Positions 63,087-64,000 of a stretch of 64,000 nucleotides of DNA are shown here, piece by piece. The translations under genes and the position numbers were made by a program. The DNA is taken from positions 62,001 to 126,000 of the forward strand of contig PGYO01000003.1 of the NCBI GenBank assembly GCA_002839705.1, read 5' to 3'. Numbering within the stretch: position 1 is the first letter of the stretch; every line of letters starts with the position of its first letter. The notes under the pieces are model-generated. The model was not told where the DNA came from and made no database searches. It worked only from the letters and a program-made list of their open reading frames with translations. Source of the DNA: Methanobacteriales archaeon HGW-Methanobacteriales-1 (GTDB taxonomy: Archaea > Methanobacteriota > Methanobacteria > Methanobacteriales > Methanobacteriaceae).

Positions 63087-63417
63087 GATATCTCCGCAAT
63101 TAGGTTTGATTTGTCCAATTATATTACTTTATTGAGTTATTAAATAAGGAGTATAATCCATTTTTTAATATTTTTTTTTAAAGGAATATTAAAAAATAAT
63201 TTTCCATGAGTTTAGATAAGTTAATTCTTGATATTTTAATTTGATATTTTTAATGATAGATGATGCTATAATAAATTAGTATTTAAAAATAGTGTTTTTA
63301 TAGATGATTTAAAAAGTTTTATAAATCTTTATTTTTGGTTTTTAAGATCTAAGAATACATTAAAATACCTTTAAAAATCAAATTTTTAATTATTTGGGAT
63401 TGGAAGATTTATATCAA
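63087..63417. other. AT-rich intergenic region
   Basis: 331 bases between rnhB (3' end) and the exbB-like gene. It should contain the exbB promoter on the minus strand. I see no RNA gene or ORF. Confidence 0.4.
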
Positions 63418-64000
63418 CTATTTTTTGTTTTTAAGTTTTTCTACAGTTGCCCATGATTTTCTAACAAAATCAGGAAGCTCATCATAGTCAAATTTCTGTA
63501 AAAAAGCCTTTGTTCTTGGATCACTAGGATATCCAGAGCCCATACCTCCAATTTTTTTGTATTGACGGTTTAATTTTTCAATTTCTATGTCTCTTTCAAC
63601 TTTAGCCACAATAGATGCCGCTGCCACGGGAATATATTTATCATCTGCCCCGTGCTCGGATATAACATCCATTTCCTCACCTACCACTTCCTTAATTTGA
63701 CGGGTAAGTCTGGCTGGATCAACATCTACCGAATCAATAATAACAGAATCTACCTGAGCCATTTTAATGATTTTAATCATGGCAATTTTTTCAATCTCAT
63801 TTAAATTAACATCCTTGGCCCGTAAATTATCTATATCCTGGGCAGTTATTTTAACAACATGGCAATCAGCCATTTTCCGGATTTTACGGGCTAAAACATT
63901 TCTTCGGGAGGGTGTTAGTTTTTTAGAATCTTTTATTCCCATTCTCTCCAAAATAACTATTTTTTCTTGAGGTATGGCTGCACCACATACAACTAAAGGG
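63418..64000 (-). CDS. rnhB: Ribonuclease HII, 5' end beyond the window
   Basis: Partial. The frame is open from the stop at 63418 to the right edge, giving about 194 residues; the missing N-terminus would carry the first catalytic Asp-Glu of DEAG. Visible: PLVVCGAAIPQE near the edge, IKDSKKLTPSRR, IIDSVDVDP, and HGADDKYIPVAAASIVAKVERD (cited in part) with the later catalytic Asp. RNase HII removes RNA from RNA-DNA hybrids. TTG 63951 and other internal codons are not the real start, because family sequence continues upstream of them. Confidence 0.94.
   Translation of the reverse strand, partial: PLVVCGAAIPQEKIVILERMGIKDSKKLTPSRRNVLARKIRKMADCHVVKITAQDIDNLRAKDVNLNEIEKIAMIKIIKMAQVDSVIIDSVDVDPARLTRQIKEVVGEEMDVISEHGADDKYIPVAAASIVAKVERDIEIEKLNRQYKKIGGMGSGYPSDPRTKAFLQKFDYDELPDFVRKSWATVEKLKNKK

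Overview
The window is chromosomal DNA from a methanogenic archaeon of the Methanobacteriales, most likely a mesophilic Methanobacterium-type species. The reasons are the very AT-rich spacers, GGTGA/GGAGG ribosome binding sites, DNA topoisomerase VI, aIF1A, RIO1, a histone-fold protein, GTP cyclohydrolase III, PurO, F420 genes (cofE, cofD), and several genes for maturation of methyl-coenzyme M reductase (MCR): YcaO, TfuA, methanogenesis marker 9 and component A2. I see no rRNA, tRNA, CRISPR array, insertion sequence or prophage.

Layout. 1-10.9 kb: an edge gene, MmgE/PrpD, tiaS divergent from an HTH regulator, GNAT, a TIM-barrel unknown, a YbjQ-like protein, serA, a JAMM protease, a Thg1-like protein, nadX and a PRC-barrel protein. 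11.3-16.7 kb: tRNA-binding protein, lactaldehyde dehydrogenase (cofA-like), class III prepilin plus TadC, M24 peptidase, HIT protein. 16.9-25.2 kb: iron alcohol dehydrogenase overlapping a PAS histidine kinase, M50 protease, ycaO, a DUF4004/bactofilin pair on the other strand, tfuA and a LarE-like PP-loop protein. 25.4-35 kb: a hypothetical/CBS/USP/amidohydrolase run, a secreted caspase-like PKD-CARDB protein, carB and carA. 35-41 kb: rimI divergent from a UPF0146 gene, an SPCA-like P-type ATPase abutting cbiJ, and moeA.

41.3-46.4 kb is an information-processing block (aIF1A, RIO1, KH/Dim2-like, top6B, top6A), followed by archaeal GAPDH and an endonuclease IV-like protein. 48.9-50.2 kb is the most unusual region. 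A promoter made of tandem 54-bp units carries three palindromic DtxR/IdeR-like iron boxes and drives a variant histone, followed by a broken feo locus: the N-terminus of FeoA is fused out of frame to the last 45 residues of FeoB. A 33-residue ORF with a perfect ribosome binding site and a small zinc-ribbon protein follow.

50.4-64 kb: AAA ATPase, membrane protein, sirC-hemA (tetrapyrrole entry to siroheme, F430 and cobamide), methanogenesis marker 9, component A2, a Dus-like barrel, arfA-cofD-cofE (F420/flavin), purO, exbD/exbB, and rnhB running off the right edge. Much of the window serves methanogen cofactor supply and MCR maturation: sirC/hemA, cbiJ, cofA/D/E, arfA, ycaO, tfuA, MMP9 and A2.
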